Assembly: GCF_022815605.1 (NCBI RefSeq)
Contig: NZ_JALGRP010000009.1
Coordinates: 111,951-175,950 of the forward strand
Direction: 5' to 3'
From: Microbacterium sp. VKM Ac-2923
Lineage (GTDB): Bacteria; Actinomycetota; Actinomycetes; Actinomycetales; Microbacteriaceae
Length of the DNA stretch: 64,000 nucleotides
In this document: positions 16,555 to 24,038 of the stretch, in pieces
Numbering within the stretch: position 1 is the first letter of the stretch
How the letters are laid out: each line of letters starts with the position of its first letter
Notes under the pieces: generated by a model
The model's database searches: none
What the model saw: only the letters and a program-made list of their open reading frames with translations
Told to the model about the DNA's origin: nothing
Made by a program: the position numbers and the translations under genes

Positions 16555-17005
16555 TCACCGGTCGGGGAAGGTGCCTTCGTAGTCTTGCCAGGTGCCGGCA
16601 AGATGCTGCATCGCCCAGAGCTGCTCTGCCTCGGAGGCCGCCGTCGCACCGGCGAAGTCCATCACGATGTAGTTCGACCGGAATCCGTCGTCCACGGTCG
16701 CCGCGAACGCCTCGGCCGCCCCTCGTGAGCCGAACCGGTAGTACGTCGCTTCCTGCGTGTCATAAGCCTCGACGCAGTCCACCACCTCCCCGCACGCGGT
16801 CGCGGTGATGTCCCGCGGCTCGGTCACGGGAGGATTCTCGGCCCCAGTGTTCTCGAGGAGTTCGTGCAACGTCAGCGTCCACTGGCTGTCGAAGAGCAGC
16901 CGCCCGACCCCACAGCCCACACGCCACCACGACCGCGACCACGACGATCAGACCGAGAAAGCGCTCTCCTCGCGGCCGGCCGCGCGAGTGATCTGTCCGG
17001 CTCAT
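16555..17005 (-). pseudogene. Frameshifted putative lipoprotein
   Basis: The frame from ATG 17005 encodes MSRTDHSRGRPRGERFLG, a hydrophobic run and a VVAC lipobox, then loses coding character. The neighbouring frame takes over near 16905-16918 with RLLFDSQWTLTLHELLENTG, CGEVVDCVEAYDTQEATYYR and ends at 16555. A one-base change in the G-rich stretch near 16908-16918 would fuse them into a lipoprotein of about 150 residues. ATG 17005 overlaps the stop of the upstream membrane-protein gene as ATGA, which supports the start. Either the gene is broken or the base call is wrong. No family is recognised. Confidence 0.55.
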
Positions 17006-17283
17006 TCGGGGCCGGCTTCCGACGGGTGCGCGAGTGCGGCAGCGACCCGCTCCTGTCGCGAGGGGATCAGTCCGACGGCGAGGCCGCCGACGAGTTGCCC
17101 GATCGCGAGAAGTCCGATGGCCGCGGGCAGGGCGATGGTCGGCGCGGCTGCGGCATTTTCCAGACTGAGGAGCGGGCCGATCTCATCGAGCCATGTTCCG
17201 TACTCGGTGCCGAAGATGACGAGCAGGGTGATGATCGTCAACCCGATCGCTGCGGTGATGAATCCCCAGATCTTTCCATTCAC
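17002..17283 (-). CDS. Small membrane protein, unknown function
   Basis: A 93-residue protein from ATG 17283 with two TM helices (about residues 7-26 and 49-72) and a short basic tail (SRQERVAAALAHPSEAGPE). It overlaps the frameshifted lipoprotein gene by 4 bp (ATGA), so the two were or are translationally coupled. I recognise no family. Such paired small membrane protein and lipoprotein genes are common and uncharacterised in Microbacteriaceae. Confidence 0.62.
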   Translation of the reverse strand: MNGKIWGFITAAIGLTIITLLVIFGTEYGTWLDEIGPLLSLENAAAAPTIALPAAIGLLAIGQLVGGLAVGLIPSRQERVAAALAHPSEAGPE

Positions 17284-17415
17284 GCGTGCAGTCTCTCAGG
17301 CGCGGACCGCGTCCGCGGATCCGGTGACGGATGGCGGGGGAGTACCGATCGCGAGACTCGTGCGATGGCGTCCGCACACCAGCGGGTACGGCCGGCGGGC
17401 GGGTGGTGTCCGACC

Positions 17416-18450
17416 TCAGCCGATGCGGCGCACCGCAGCGTCGGGCGGCGGCGGGGCCGTGCTCTCCCTCACGACCAACGAAGGGCGCTCCGACGAGAAC
17501 CGTCGCCCGGTTTCGCCGGCGATCTCGTTCAACAGGAGCTGCAGTCCGCGGCGGCCGAGGCCGGCGAAGTCCTGGTCGACCGTCGTGAGCGGCGGGCTCC
17601 ACAGCGCCGCGAGCGGATGGTCGTCGAAGCCGGCGACCGAGATGTCGTCGGGCACACGGCGACCCGCTGTGACGATGCCGCGGATGACGCCCATGGCGAT
17701 CTCGTCGTTTCCGCAGAAGACCGCCGTGACGGTCGGATCCTCGGCGAGGCGGCGACCGATCTCGATGCCCGATCGCGGATCCCACGTCGCATCGCTGAGC
17801 GGCGGGATCACCGCCCCGCGGCGCTTCAGCGCTCGCCGCCAGCCCGTGGTGCGCCCGTCTTCGCGGCGGGAGGGAGGGACGCGCACGTGATGGACCGTGG
17901 CGTGGCCGAGGTCGAGCAGGTGGTCCGTGAGCTCTTCGGCACCGCGGGCCTCGTCGAGCACGGCCTGTCGCAGCCCCGGCTCTCGCACGCCCGACAGCGC
18001 CACCAGCGGGAGGGAGGAGGGGATGCGGTGCAGCGCGGCGACCCCGGGCGGGTCGAACTTCAGGACGCACACGCCGGCGAGCGGCTGCCCGAGGGTGGCG
18101 GCGATGGCGCGGTCGATCTCGGCCTCGTCGGTGCTCTCGACCACGGTGATCATCACCGTGTAGTCCTCGGCGCGCGCGACCTCTTCGATCCCGCGGATGG
18201 TCTCGGCGTAGCCGTACTGCGAGGTGTCTCCGGCGATGACGGCGATCACCTGCGACTTGCGCGACGCCAGCACCCGCGCGGCCGCGCTGGGACGGAAATC
18301 GAGCGCCGCGATGGCGGCTTCGACCGCCTCGCGCTTGCCCGCGCTGACCTTGGCCGCGCCCGTCAGTACGCGCGACACCGTGGGGACGGAGACCCCCGCC
18401 CGCGCCGCCACATCGGCGATGGTCGCCGGTTTGGCGCGGGGGGTGTCCAT
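17416..18450 (-). CDS. LacI family regulator of the alpha-galactoside operon
   Basis: A 344-residue repressor. ATG 18450 has GGAG upstream; an alternative ATG at 18483 overlaps the permease stop as ATGA and would add 11 residues. The N-terminal HTH reads ATIADVAARAGVSVPTVSRVL with the hinge-region RPSAAARVLASR. The C-terminal periplasmic-binding-like domain binds the inducer (AVFCGNDEIAMGVIRG, VPDDISVAGFDDHPLA, PPLTTVDQDF). It is the last gene of the GH36-ABC operon, so it probably senses the imported sugar. The three operators at 23890-23996 are its likely targets. Its C-terminal end is duplicated at 15715-15847. Confidence 0.92.
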   Translation of the reverse strand: MDTPRAKPATIADVAARAGVSVPTVSRVLTGAAKVSAGKREAVEAAIAALDFRPSAAARVLASRKSQVIAVIAGDTSQYGYAETIRGIEEVARAEDYTVMITVVESTDEAEIDRAIAATLGQPLAGVCVLKFDPPGVAALHRIPSSLPLVALSGVREPGLRQAVLDEARGAEELTDHLLDLGHATVHHVRVPPSRREDGRTTGWRRALKRRGAVIPPLSDATWDPRSGIEIGRRLAEDPTVTAVFCGNDEIAMGVIRGIVTAGRRVPDDISVAGFDDHPLAALWSPPLTTVDQDFAGLGRRGLQLLLNEIAGETGRRFSSERPSLVVRESTAPPPPDAAVRRIG

Positions 18451-18479
18451 CGTGCTCCGTCGGTGTGGAGCGGCGACGG

Positions 18480-19355
18480 TCATTTGACGGCGCCGCTGGT
18501 GATGCCCGAGATGATCTTGCGCTGGGCGACCATGAAGGTGATCAGCAGCGGCAGGCTCATCAGGATGATGTAGGCGAAGATCAGGTGCCAGTTCTGAAGA
18601 TACAGACCCGCGCTGGCCACCTGGTACAGGTTCAGGGGCAGCGTGTCGAGACGACCTCCCACCACGAACAGGGCGTAGAACACGTCGTTCCAGATGTAAA
18701 GGCAGATCAGGATCGTCGCCGTGGCCAGGACCGGCATCAGCAGCGGCAGGATGATCTTCACGAACACCTTGACCGGTGAGGCGCCGTCGACGCGTGCCGC
18801 TTCTTCGAGCTCGATCGGGATCGTGCGGACGAATCCGGTCACGAAGAAGATCACCGTCGACATGTACATGCCCATGTAGACCCCGATCATCCCGATCGGC
18901 GTGCCCGCGAGGCCGAGCTGGCGCAGCAGCAGGACGATGGTGACGACGGCGGGCGGGAGGACGATCCCGCTGATGGCGACCGCGTACACGAAGGCGAGCG
19001 CTTTCGACTGGCGTCGACCCAGGATCCACGCGGCCATCGAGCCGAGGATCAGCACGCCCAGCACCGCCGGGACCATCACGAGGACGCTGCCTCCGAGGGC
19101 GGCGATCATGCGGCCGTCGCCGATGACCGCGGCGAAATTGTCGAGAAGACGCCACTCCGAGGGGAGCGCGAGCGTCGGGACGAACGCCTCGGCCTGCGTC
19201 TTCGACGCCGTCAGGACGGTCAGCAGGAACGGGATGCCGAGCAGTGCGACCGCCACGAGGATCGCGGCGACCGGCTGCACCACGCGGGCGGTCGCGCGCC
19301 GACGCCGCGGCTCGCGCCGGGTGCGTCCGGTGGTGAGGGTCATGGTCGCGGTCAC
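18480..19355 (-). CDS. Sugar ABC transporter permease (MalG-like)
   Basis: A 291-residue permease from GTG 19355, which overlaps the preceding stop as GTGA and has GGGAGG seven bases upstream. Six TM helices are visible; the EAA loop is LEEAARVDGASPVKVFVKII. The operon runs GH36, binding protein, MalF-like, MalG-like, LacI. It pairs with the gene at 19352-20290 to import a sugar, most likely an alpha-galactoside or the product of the GH39-like enzyme. No ATPase is encoded nearby. Confidence 0.92.
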   Translation of the reverse strand: MTATMTLTTGRTRREPRRRRATARVVQPVAAILVAVALLGIPFLLTVLTASKTQAEAFVPTLALPSEWRLLDNFAAVIGDGRMIAALGGSVLVMVPAVLGVLILGSMAAWILGRRQSKALAFVYAVAISGIVLPPAVVTIVLLLRQLGLAGTPIGMIGVYMGMYMSTVIFFVTGFVRTIPIELEEAARVDGASPVKVFVKIILPLLMPVLATATILICLYIWNDVFYALFVVGGRLDTLPLNLYQVASAGLYLQNWHLIFAYIILMSLPLLITFMVAQRKIISGITSGAVK

Positions 19356-20290
19356 AGTACGTCCTCCCGCTTGCGCAGAGTACGGATGACGGGGAAGGCG
19401 AGGACGGCGACGACCAGGAAGAGCACGAGGCTCATGGTCGTGGCCTGCGCGAACAGTCCCTGTCCGAAGGTCCGGAAGATGAAGATGTTGAGCAGTTCGG
19501 TGGTGCCGCCGGGCCCGCCGGCGGTGGTGGCCTGCACGATGTCGAAGCCGTTCATCGACCCGAGCAGCGCCGTGGCGACGTTGAAGGTGACGGCGGGGGC
19601 CAGCAGGGGGAAGCGGATCGAACGGAACGTCGTCCACCAGCCCGCCCCGTCCAGGCGCGCGGCTTCGAGGACGTCGTCGCTGATGGTCTTGAGTCCGGCG
19701 AGGTAGATGAGCATGGACAGGCCCATCCACTTCCAGGCGTGGATGAGGGCGACGACGACGATCGTCCACGTGGTGCTGCCGAGCCAGGCGATCTCGACGT
19801 TCTGACCCGACACGATGCTCAGGATGCCGTTGAGCGCCCCGTCGGGCTTCAGCATGGCCTGGAAGATGTAGCCGACCGCGAGCGCCGACATGATCACCGG
19901 CACGAAGAAGGCGACGCGCAGGGCGCGGTTGGTGCGGGTGTCGCGTTCGAGCAGAAGCGCGAGGCCCAGCCCGAACAGGTTCTGGAAGACGGCCACGAGC
20001 ACGGCGTAGATCAGTGTCACCGTGAGCGCGTTGATGAGGGAGCCGTTGGAGAACAGCGAGACGAAGTTGCCCGTGCCGATGAAGTCGATGGAGCTCTTGA
20101 AGCTCGACCAGTTCGTGAACGCGTAGACGAAGTTGAAGACGGTGGGGATGGCGAAGAACACCACCAGCACCGCGAGAGCGGGGATGAGGAACCACAACGG
20201 GTGGTCCTTCGCGTGTCGTCCGCGCGCGGCTACGCGGGCGGACCGCGGTGGCGGGGTGATCGCGCGGGGCCGCTCGAGGGTCGAAGTCAT
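19352..20290 (-). CDS. Sugar ABC transporter permease (MalF-like)
   Basis: A 312-residue permease with a basic N-terminus (ARVAARGRHAKDHPLW) and six TM helices. The EAA loop appears as LEAARLDGAGWWTTFRSIRF, and TTAGGPGGTTELLN is the usual MalF end segment. It follows the binding protein after a 56-bp spacer that holds a stable hairpin, and overlaps the next permease by 4 bp. The same alpha-galactoside-linked transporter is implied. Confidence 0.92.
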   Translation of the reverse strand: MTSTLERPRAITPPPRSARVAARGRHAKDHPLWFLIPALAVLVVFFAIPTVFNFVYAFTNWSSFKSSIDFIGTGNFVSLFSNGSLINALTVTLIYAVLVAVFQNLFGLGLALLLERDTRTNRALRVAFFVPVIMSALAVGYIFQAMLKPDGALNGILSIVSGQNVEIAWLGSTTWTIVVVALIHAWKWMGLSMLIYLAGLKTISDDVLEAARLDGAGWWTTFRSIRFPLLAPAVTFNVATALLGSMNGFDIVQATTAGGPGGTTELLNIFIFRTFGQGLFAQATTMSLVLFLVVAVLAFPVIRTLRKREDVL

Positions 20291-20311
20291 GGGGTGTTCC
20301 TCACGAGGAAG

Positions 20312-20339
20312 GGGGCGCCGGGTCGGGTCCCGGCGCCCC
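20312..20339 (-). terminator. Intercistronic hairpin between binding protein and permease
   Basis: GGGGCGCCGGG at 20312-20322 pairs perfectly with CCCGGCGCCCC at 20329-20339 over a 6-base loop. Placed just after the binding-protein gene, it likely acts as a partial terminator or 3' stabiliser that keeps binding protein in excess over permeases. Confidence 0.6.
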
Positions 20340-20346
20340 GGGTGGG

Positions 20347-21666
20347 TCAGAAGCCGGGCGTCCCGATGGCCTTGGCGAGTTCTTCGAACTGCGCCTGCGT
20401 GGCCTCGGCGACCTCGGTGGGGGTCTTCGTGCCCTGGATCATGTCGCCCAGGTTGAGGTAGAGGTCGGGGTTCGCCACGGCCAGGGCCTGCATCGAACCG
20501 ACCGAGTCTCCGAGGGAATCGCTCACGGCGAGCAGAGCGTCGGGGACCTCCGGCGAGGAGGGGACGGCGCTCTGCAGCGAGACGGTCTTCTGCGCGTCGA
20601 CGAAGTCGGCGTATCCGTCGCCGAGCCAGTACGACAGCAGCTGGCGTGCGGCCGCTTCACGCGCGGCATCCCCCGTCTTGAACGCCACGAGGGCATTCGC
20701 CTGGTCGGGGATGAAGGTGCCGACGTTGCCGGTCGGGGAGATGGGGAAGAACCCGATCTTCTCGTTCAGCTCGGCGGTGTCGGCGAGCGACTGCAGCTGA
20801 CCGAAGTACGAGTTGACCTGCACCGCCATGGCCGCCTCCCCTGCGAGGAGGGCGGGGCCCTGGTCCTCGAAGGTCGCGGTCTTGAGGTCGGAATTGAACA
20901 GGCCCTCCTGAATGAGGCCCTGGTAGGTGTCGATCGCGCCCTGGATGGTGGGGTCGGTGAACTTCTCCTCGTTGGCGTTCACGCGGTCCCACAGGCCATC
21001 CTTGGCGGCGTCGGCGAGCTGCACGTGCACCCACCACTGCGTGGCCCACGGCGTGCCGCCGCCGAAGTCGTAGAACGGGGTGACCCCCGCGGCCTTCAAC
21101 TGGCGGGCCGTGGCGAGGAAGCTGTCCCAGTCCGTGGGCGTCGTGGTGATGCCCGCCTTCGCGAACACCTCCTTGTTGTAGTAGACGCCCTCCACGGCCG
21201 GCGTCGAGATGAGCGCGGCGTACCGCGTGCCGGCCAGGATGCCGGTGATGTCCTTCAGTTCCGGCGTGTACGCGTCGACGAAGGGTGCGCCGTCGAGCGA
21301 CTGCAGGTTCGTCGAGGCGTTCAGCGCCGTGAGCTGCGACGCCGTGGGCTGCCAGAACGCCAGGTCGGGCTTGTCGCCGGTGGCGACCTTGGTCTGCACG
21401 CTCTGCTCGTACGGGTCGGGGATGGTGACGACGTCGACGGTGGCACCGGTGGCCGCCTCGAAGCCTTTCACCACGCTGTCGGGGATCTTGTTCGAGTTCT
21501 GCGCCGCCCAGATGGTGAGGGTGGTGCCGTCGAGCTTCGTGTCCTGCGCCGGCCAGTCGGCGGGTCCGGCGGCGGTGCCTCCGCCGGCGCCGGGGTCGGA
21601 ACAGCCCGCGAGGGCGAGGGCCGCGACGGTGGTGAGCGCCGCGGCGGCGATGAACCGCTTCTTCAT
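20347..21666 (-). CDS. Sugar ABC transporter substrate-binding lipoprotein (CUT1 family)
   Basis: A 439-residue lipoprotein with signal MKKRFIAAAALTTVAALALA and lipobox LAGC (Cys22). The body is family-1 solute-binding: LTIWAAQNSNKIPDSV, KPDLAFWQPTASQL, GVYYNKEVFAKAGI, TPTDWDSFLATA. Its start overlaps the GH36 stop as ATGA, so enzyme and transporter are co-translated. It is preceded by GH36 and followed by two permeases and a LacI gene. Its ligand is probably the galactoside that GH36 hydrolyses inside the cell. Confidence 0.93.
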   Translation of the reverse strand: MKKRFIAAAALTTVAALALAGCSDPGAGGGTAAGPADWPAQDTKLDGTTLTIWAAQNSNKIPDSVVKGFEAATGATVDVVTIPDPYEQSVQTKVATGDKPDLAFWQPTASQLTALNASTNLQSLDGAPFVDAYTPELKDITGILAGTRYAALISTPAVEGVYYNKEVFAKAGITTTPTDWDSFLATARQLKAAGVTPFYDFGGGTPWATQWWVHVQLADAAKDGLWDRVNANEEKFTDPTIQGAIDTYQGLIQEGLFNSDLKTATFEDQGPALLAGEAAMAVQVNSYFGQLQSLADTAELNEKIGFFPISPTGNVGTFIPDQANALVAFKTGDAAREAAARQLLSYWLGDGYADFVDAQKTVSLQSAVPSSPEVPDALLAVSDSLGDSVGSMQALAVANPDLYLNLGDMIQGTKTPTEVAEATQAQFEELAKAIGTPGF

Positions 21667-23846
21667 TGAATTGCTCCTTCGATGTGATCAGTGTGATCGG
21701 GTGCGGGCGTCGTCGTCGACCCGGTGGGCCGTGCCGACAGACGCAGGGTGCGTGCGGCGAAGCGGGTGTCGACGCCGTGCACGTGGAGGGTTCCCGTGGT
21801 GGCATCCCAATCGGTGTGCCAGGCGGGGAGGTCCAGGGGGAAGACCGGGGTGACCTCGACGTCGACTCCGACGAGGTGGGGGAAGCTCAGCGAGACCGAA
21901 TCCTGACCGTCGCGGCGCCAGACCGAGACGAGGTCGCCGTCGGTGACGCGCAGTCCGAGGGCGATCCAGGGTTGCTCCCACTGCGGCAGGCCGAGCGGCC
22001 AGTGCGGATGCGAGGTGGCGATCTCCGTTCGCAGCGTCTTGGCGACGGCGATCGCGTCCGCCACGCGTCCGCGCTGCGCGGCATCCATGCGGTTGAGGTG
22101 ACCCGAGACGTAGAACCGCCCGAGCAGGCCCGTGACCAGGCAGAACGAGGACTCTTCGGCATCCATCTCGGGCTGGGGATAGGCCCAGCTCGCCGCCTGC
22201 TCGGGAAGCATCGACAGGGCGGCGGAGGCCGCGATCGGAGGGTACTTGCGGAAGTCCTGCTGGTCGGAGGTGGACTGCATCGCCAGACGCGACAGCATGG
22301 CGTAGTCCATGCGCATGGCACCCGAACTGCAGTTCTCGATCACGAGGGCCGGATGCCTGTCGAGCACCCCGTCCAGCCAGTCGAGCACCGCTCGGTTGTG
22401 CCCCAGCAGCCCGTCTCCGACGCTATCGGCGTCGCGGTCGGTGCCCGGGCCGGGATCGATGTTGTAGTCCATCTTGAAGAAGCCCACGCCGAAGTCGGCG
22501 ACGAGGCGGTCGACGACGGCATCCAGGTGGGCGCGCGCGGCGGGGTGACGCAGGTCGAGGTGGAAGCGATCATGTTCGACGACGCGTTCGCCGTTGCGCT
22601 GCAGGAACGCGTCGTGGGGGAGGACCTCGGCGAGCGGACTGCGGATGCCGACGACCTCGGGCTCCAGCCAGAGGCCGGAGACCATCCCGGCCGCGTGGAT
22701 GGCGTCGATGACCTCGCCGAGCCCGCCGGGAAAGCGTGTCGTGGAGGGCTGCCAGGCGCCCACGGTGTCCCACCAGTGGCCGGAGTCGTCGTACCACCCG
22801 GCGTCGATGCAGAACACCTCGGCTCCCACGTCGGCGGCGGCGCGGACCAGCGGCAGCAGCTTCTCGGTGGTCGGGTCGCCGTCGAGGGTGTTCATGTAGT
22901 CGTTGAACACCACCGGCATGGCGGCGTTGTCGGGGTGGGGGCGGCGGCTCGCGCGCCGGTGATCGGTGAGCGCGTCCAGGGCCGCGGTGGCGGAGGCTCC
23001 GACGGCGATCGTGGCGGGCACACTGGTGAAGTCCTCGGCGGGGCCGAGCACACGCGACCAGCCGGAGTCGCTGTCGGTGGGGCCGGAGAGAGCCAGGTAG
23101 CCGCCGGCGGTGTCCTCGCCGATCTCCCACCGCCAGGCGCCGTTGTGCTCGATCTGCCACGCCAGGGCCAGCCCGGCGGAGGGCGACTCGAGGATGCCGG
23201 TGGGCAGGTGCTCCCCGGTGGACCAGGTGCCGGTGGAGACCGCACTGAACCCACCCCGGGGATTGTGGCCGGTCAGGTGTTCGGCGAGAGGGACGAAGTC
23301 GGGGCCGCGGAGCGCGGCGCGCGCCCACCGCCCCTCCCCGAGCCAGTCGCTCGTGCCCGAGATCCGGTCCCAGCCGGCGAGGGCGTCGTCGGCGGTCTCG
23401 TGCTCGGTGAACCCCGCCACCCACGACGCGACCGCGCGCAGGACGATGCGACCGGTGCCGACGTTGACGACGCGCACGCGGCTGGTGAGCGCGGCGACAC
23501 CATCGCGCGCGGTGAGCTCGACGGTCGCCTCGAGGTCGCCGGAGCGCTGGCGCAGAGACAGAGTGCGCGTATCGGCGACGACCGTCTCGACGTGGTCGAC
23601 GTAGCGGAAGCGCCGGCCGTGCTCGGTGTGGGCGAGGCGCCCCGATGCGGGGTGGTGGCCGGCGTCGGCCGTGAGGACCTCGACGAGCGGCACCCGGTAC
23701 ACGCGATGGCGACCGGACCGGGTGAGGTACCCCGCACACGTCACCGGCTGCTCGTCGTCCCATCGCAGGTCCAGCGACATGGTGTCGGTGCCCCAGCGAA
23801 GGCGGGCAGGGGTCGCTCCGGTGGTCGGGGGATGCGTCGTCGTCAT
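21663..23846 (-). CDS. GH36 alpha-galactosidase
   Basis: A 727-residue cytoplasmic enzyme (no signal peptide) that removes terminal alpha-D-galactose with retention. The N-terminal beta-sandwich (about residues 1-310) is followed by the (beta/alpha)8 barrel: EVFCIDAGWYDDSGHWWDTV, SGLWLEPEVVG, FFKMDYN with nucleophile Asp460, VIENCSSGAMRMDYAMLSR, and STSDQQDF with acid/base Asp528. The length is typical for the ~730-residue GH36 class. It is first in the operon; an oppositely oriented giant secreted enzyme begins 193 bp away with three operators between. Its substrate is therefore likely an imported galactoside. Confidence 0.95.
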   Translation of the reverse strand: MTTTHPPTTGATPARLRWGTDTMSLDLRWDDEQPVTCAGYLTRSGRHRVYRVPLVEVLTADAGHHPASGRLAHTEHGRRFRYVDHVETVVADTRTLSLRQRSGDLEATVELTARDGVAALTSRVRVVNVGTGRIVLRAVASWVAGFTEHETADDALAGWDRISGTSDWLGEGRWARAALRGPDFVPLAEHLTGHNPRGGFSAVSTGTWSTGEHLPTGILESPSAGLALAWQIEHNGAWRWEIGEDTAGGYLALSGPTDSDSGWSRVLGPAEDFTSVPATIAVGASATAALDALTDHRRASRRPHPDNAAMPVVFNDYMNTLDGDPTTEKLLPLVRAAADVGAEVFCIDAGWYDDSGHWWDTVGAWQPSTTRFPGGLGEVIDAIHAAGMVSGLWLEPEVVGIRSPLAEVLPHDAFLQRNGERVVEHDRFHLDLRHPAARAHLDAVVDRLVADFGVGFFKMDYNIDPGPGTDRDADSVGDGLLGHNRAVLDWLDGVLDRHPALVIENCSSGAMRMDYAMLSRLAMQSTSDQQDFRKYPPIAASAALSMLPEQAASWAYPQPEMDAEESSFCLVTGLLGRFYVSGHLNRMDAAQRGRVADAIAVAKTLRTEIATSHPHWPLGLPQWEQPWIALGLRVTDGDLVSVWRRDGQDSVSLSFPHLVGVDVEVTPVFPLDLPAWHTDWDATTGTLHVHGVDTRFAARTLRLSARPTGSTTTPAPDHTDHIEGAIQ

Positions 23847-23875
23847 TCGTCTCTCCGTCGTGTCGAACGAGAGGG

Positions 23876-23904
23876 ACGCTAACCCATCGTGAAACCGTTA
23901 TCAA
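23876..23904 (-). promoter_or_regulatory. Promoter of the GH36 operon
   Basis: On the minus strand TTGATA (-35) and TAGCGT (-10) are separated by 17 bp, 30 bp before the GH36 start. The first LacI operator (23890-23903) covers the -35 and most of the spacer, a classic repression position. Confidence 0.65.
23890..23903. promoter_or_regulatory. LacI operator copy 1
   Basis: TGAAACCGTTATCA: a CG-centred pseudo-palindrome, one of three near-identical copies in the GH36/GH39-like divergent region. Confidence 0.72.
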
Positions 23905-23913
23905 GCGGCACTG

Positions 23914-23927
23914 TGAAGCCGTTATCA
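23914..23927. promoter_or_regulatory. LacI operator copy 2
   Basis: TGAAGCCGTTATCA, same orientation as copy 1 and 24 bp from it, so both lie close to the same DNA face. Confidence 0.7.
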
Positions 23928-23945
23928 GAAAGGCTCCCTCAGCTC

Positions 23946-23975
23946 TTGCCTGGGCGAGCGGTCGGCCTCTATGCT
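23946..23975 (+). promoter_or_regulatory. Promoter of the GH39-like gene
   Basis: TTGCCT, 18 bp, TATGCT on the plus strand, with operator copy 3 starting eight bases after the -10, over the expected transcription start. Confidence 0.55.
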
Positions 23976-23982
23976 CTCGGCT

Positions 23983-23996
23983 TGAAAGCGTTATCA
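23983..23996. promoter_or_regulatory. LacI operator copy 3
   Basis: TGAAAGCGTTATCA, third copy of the motif, at the expected transcription start of the plus-strand gene. The shared motif means the GH36 operon and the secreted enzyme answer to one repressor. Confidence 0.7.
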
Positions 23997-24038
23997 GAAT
24001 TGATCACGCGCTGCCCTTCCACTCGACGACGAGGAACG

